Source of the DNA: Coprinus comatus
Lineage: Eukaryota; Basidiomycota; Agaricomycetes; Agaricales; Agaricaceae
Reading direction: 5' to 3'
Length of the DNA: 64,000 nt
NCBI GenBank assembly: GCA_034638255.1
Contig: JAWPGT010000008.1
Location: 620,001-684,000 of the forward strand
Of the stretch, positions 63,101 to 64,000 are shown piece after piece (position 1 is the stretch's first letter; each line of letters starts with the position of its first letter). Under the pieces are notes generated by a model. The model had not been told where the DNA came from, did not search any database, and saw only the letters and a list, made by a program, of their open reading frames with translations. The translations under genes and the position numbers were made by a program.

Positions 63101-64000
63101 TTATCAATATAAATCTTACAAGGTCTTGGCAAAACTTTCAAAGTGGATACTTATACACAGTAGACGCATGTATATATGAAAATAGGATGAAAAAGAAACC
63201 AGAACACGTTGAATACGTTGTACTATACTAAAATCACACCAAAGTTGGCCATGGTCGCAAACACGCACAATACACATTGCAGCGCGCTGGTTTTTAAAAC
63301 ACACGCACACACTACGCAGCTACATACACATGTATCAAATATTCCTATCGAATATTCCATTATACTGAGTCCTCCTCGTGTTCGAGTCCGAGTTGGTACC
63401 TTGACGTAAAAATAATACTTACGTGCAGCAGGCCTGAGGCCTGAGGTCACAATTCATTTCAAGCACTGCTTAGTACATACACATCTCTTCCATTCCCATT
63501 TGTTGAAGATTCTCAGGTCCCGGAACTCGGAATTACTAGTCAGGGAAACAAAAAAAACACAGGTATGTACGTGTTCACGAGTCGCCACGCGTCTATTAAA
63601 CGATAAACTTGAATATCAATATCTACTTGTAGAAATTCATTATAATTATGATGCATATCAAAAGAAGAGGGATATTGATATTGTTTCCGAGTCGTAAAGT
63701 GCTATAGCATTACAGAATTCTTGAGAATCTCTTTAGTATTGACACTCAGTGCTTCTGCCGCTCGTGCAACCGCGGTACGCATAACGTTTCATAGCCTTTT
63801 TTATATATTTATATTTTCGATTATGGGAGTTGTTGATTAGCGTGGTTTCGCCTCCCAACTTCATTGCCGCCTCTTGGAATATTTTGACATGGAGAATATT
63901 ACCTGATCAGCGCTCAACAGTGTGTTTTCCCCTTCATCATTATTGAATCCAGGGTATGCATAAACATTACTTAGGCACTCATAGCCTTTTGAGGTCAATA
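57117..64000. other. Gene-poor region of about 6.9 kb
   Basis: No convincing coding segment, RNA gene or transposon end is seen on either strand. The plus-strand frame 57202-57621 (139 aa) begins in the MDH promoter and has low-complexity Thr/Ser/Arg content. Frames near 61354, 61837 and 62796 are short and without domain resemblance. Local features are a short palindromic GGCCTGAGGCCTGAGG at 63429-63446 and several A/T tracts. The area could be a long upstream regulatory region of a gene beyond the window or decayed repeat DNA. Confidence 0.5.

Noticed and set aside
63360..63405. GTTCGAGTCC resembling a tRNA T-arm
   Set aside because: No acceptor stem, D-arm or anticodon arm can be drawn around it.

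Overview
The window is a piece of an Agaricomycete-type (basidiomycete) nuclear genome. The evidence is the density of short introns (about 30-130 nt with GT..AG ends), several very short exons, many F-box proteins of the Agaricomycete kind, an expanded wood-decay enzyme family (AA9 LPMO), a Kin4-type kinase with a C-terminal KA1 domain and a fungal tRNA-Lys(CTT) with a short intron. No species can be named from the sequence. Gene models below were joined by hand from reading frames, splice signals and family knowledge, and exon ends are given where I could place them.

Layout. 0-2 kb: the tail of an upstream gene, then a Rheb small GTPase. 2.6-7.7 kb: a broken F-box fragment, an intron-rich gene of unknown function, and the intact F-box gene that the fragment was copied from, in inverted orientation. 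9-15.4 kb (all minus): a BAR-SH3 membrane-remodelling protein, the SWI/SNF subunit Swp73/Snf12 and the kinetochore protein Spc24. 15.9-17.4 kb: a single-pass membrane protein. 18.3-21.3 kb: two tandem AA9 lytic polysaccharide monooxygenases with the same four-exon structure. 21.4-27.7 kb: an F-box/LRR gene with an apparent frameshift, then two large intronless F-box paralogs. 28.2-31 kb: histone H2A.Z and a protein carrying a retroelement-integrase-type zinc-binding domain. 31.1-37.7 kb: a stand-alone KA1-domain gene, tRNA-Lys and the full-length Kin4-like kinase whose C-terminus it duplicates. 38.7-41.2 kb: a cytochrome P450 with two apparent frameshifts, followed by a strongly structured intergenic segment. 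42-46.4 kb: a third large intronless F-box paralog and a different F-box gene. 46.9-54 kb: a very intron-rich full-size ABCC transporter. 54.3-57.1 kb: a membrane protein of unknown function and an NAD malate dehydrogenase with a peroxisomal-type C-terminus. 57.1-64 kb: nearly 7 kb in which I see no convincing gene.

Core cell-biology genes (Rheb, Swp73, Spc24, H2A.Z, Kin4-like kinase, MDH) are interspersed with fast-evolving accessory genes (F-box family, AA9, P450, ABCC). The accessory part shows repeated local duplication: F-box fragment and parent, three intronless F-box paralogs, AA9 pair, and KA1 domain copied out of the kinase. I find no CRISPR array, operon, complete transposon or previously unknown multi-gene system. 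The items that most deserve a second look are the orphan KA1 gene, the integrase-zinc-finger protein, the asymmetric AA9 pair and the stem-loop cluster downstream of the P450.
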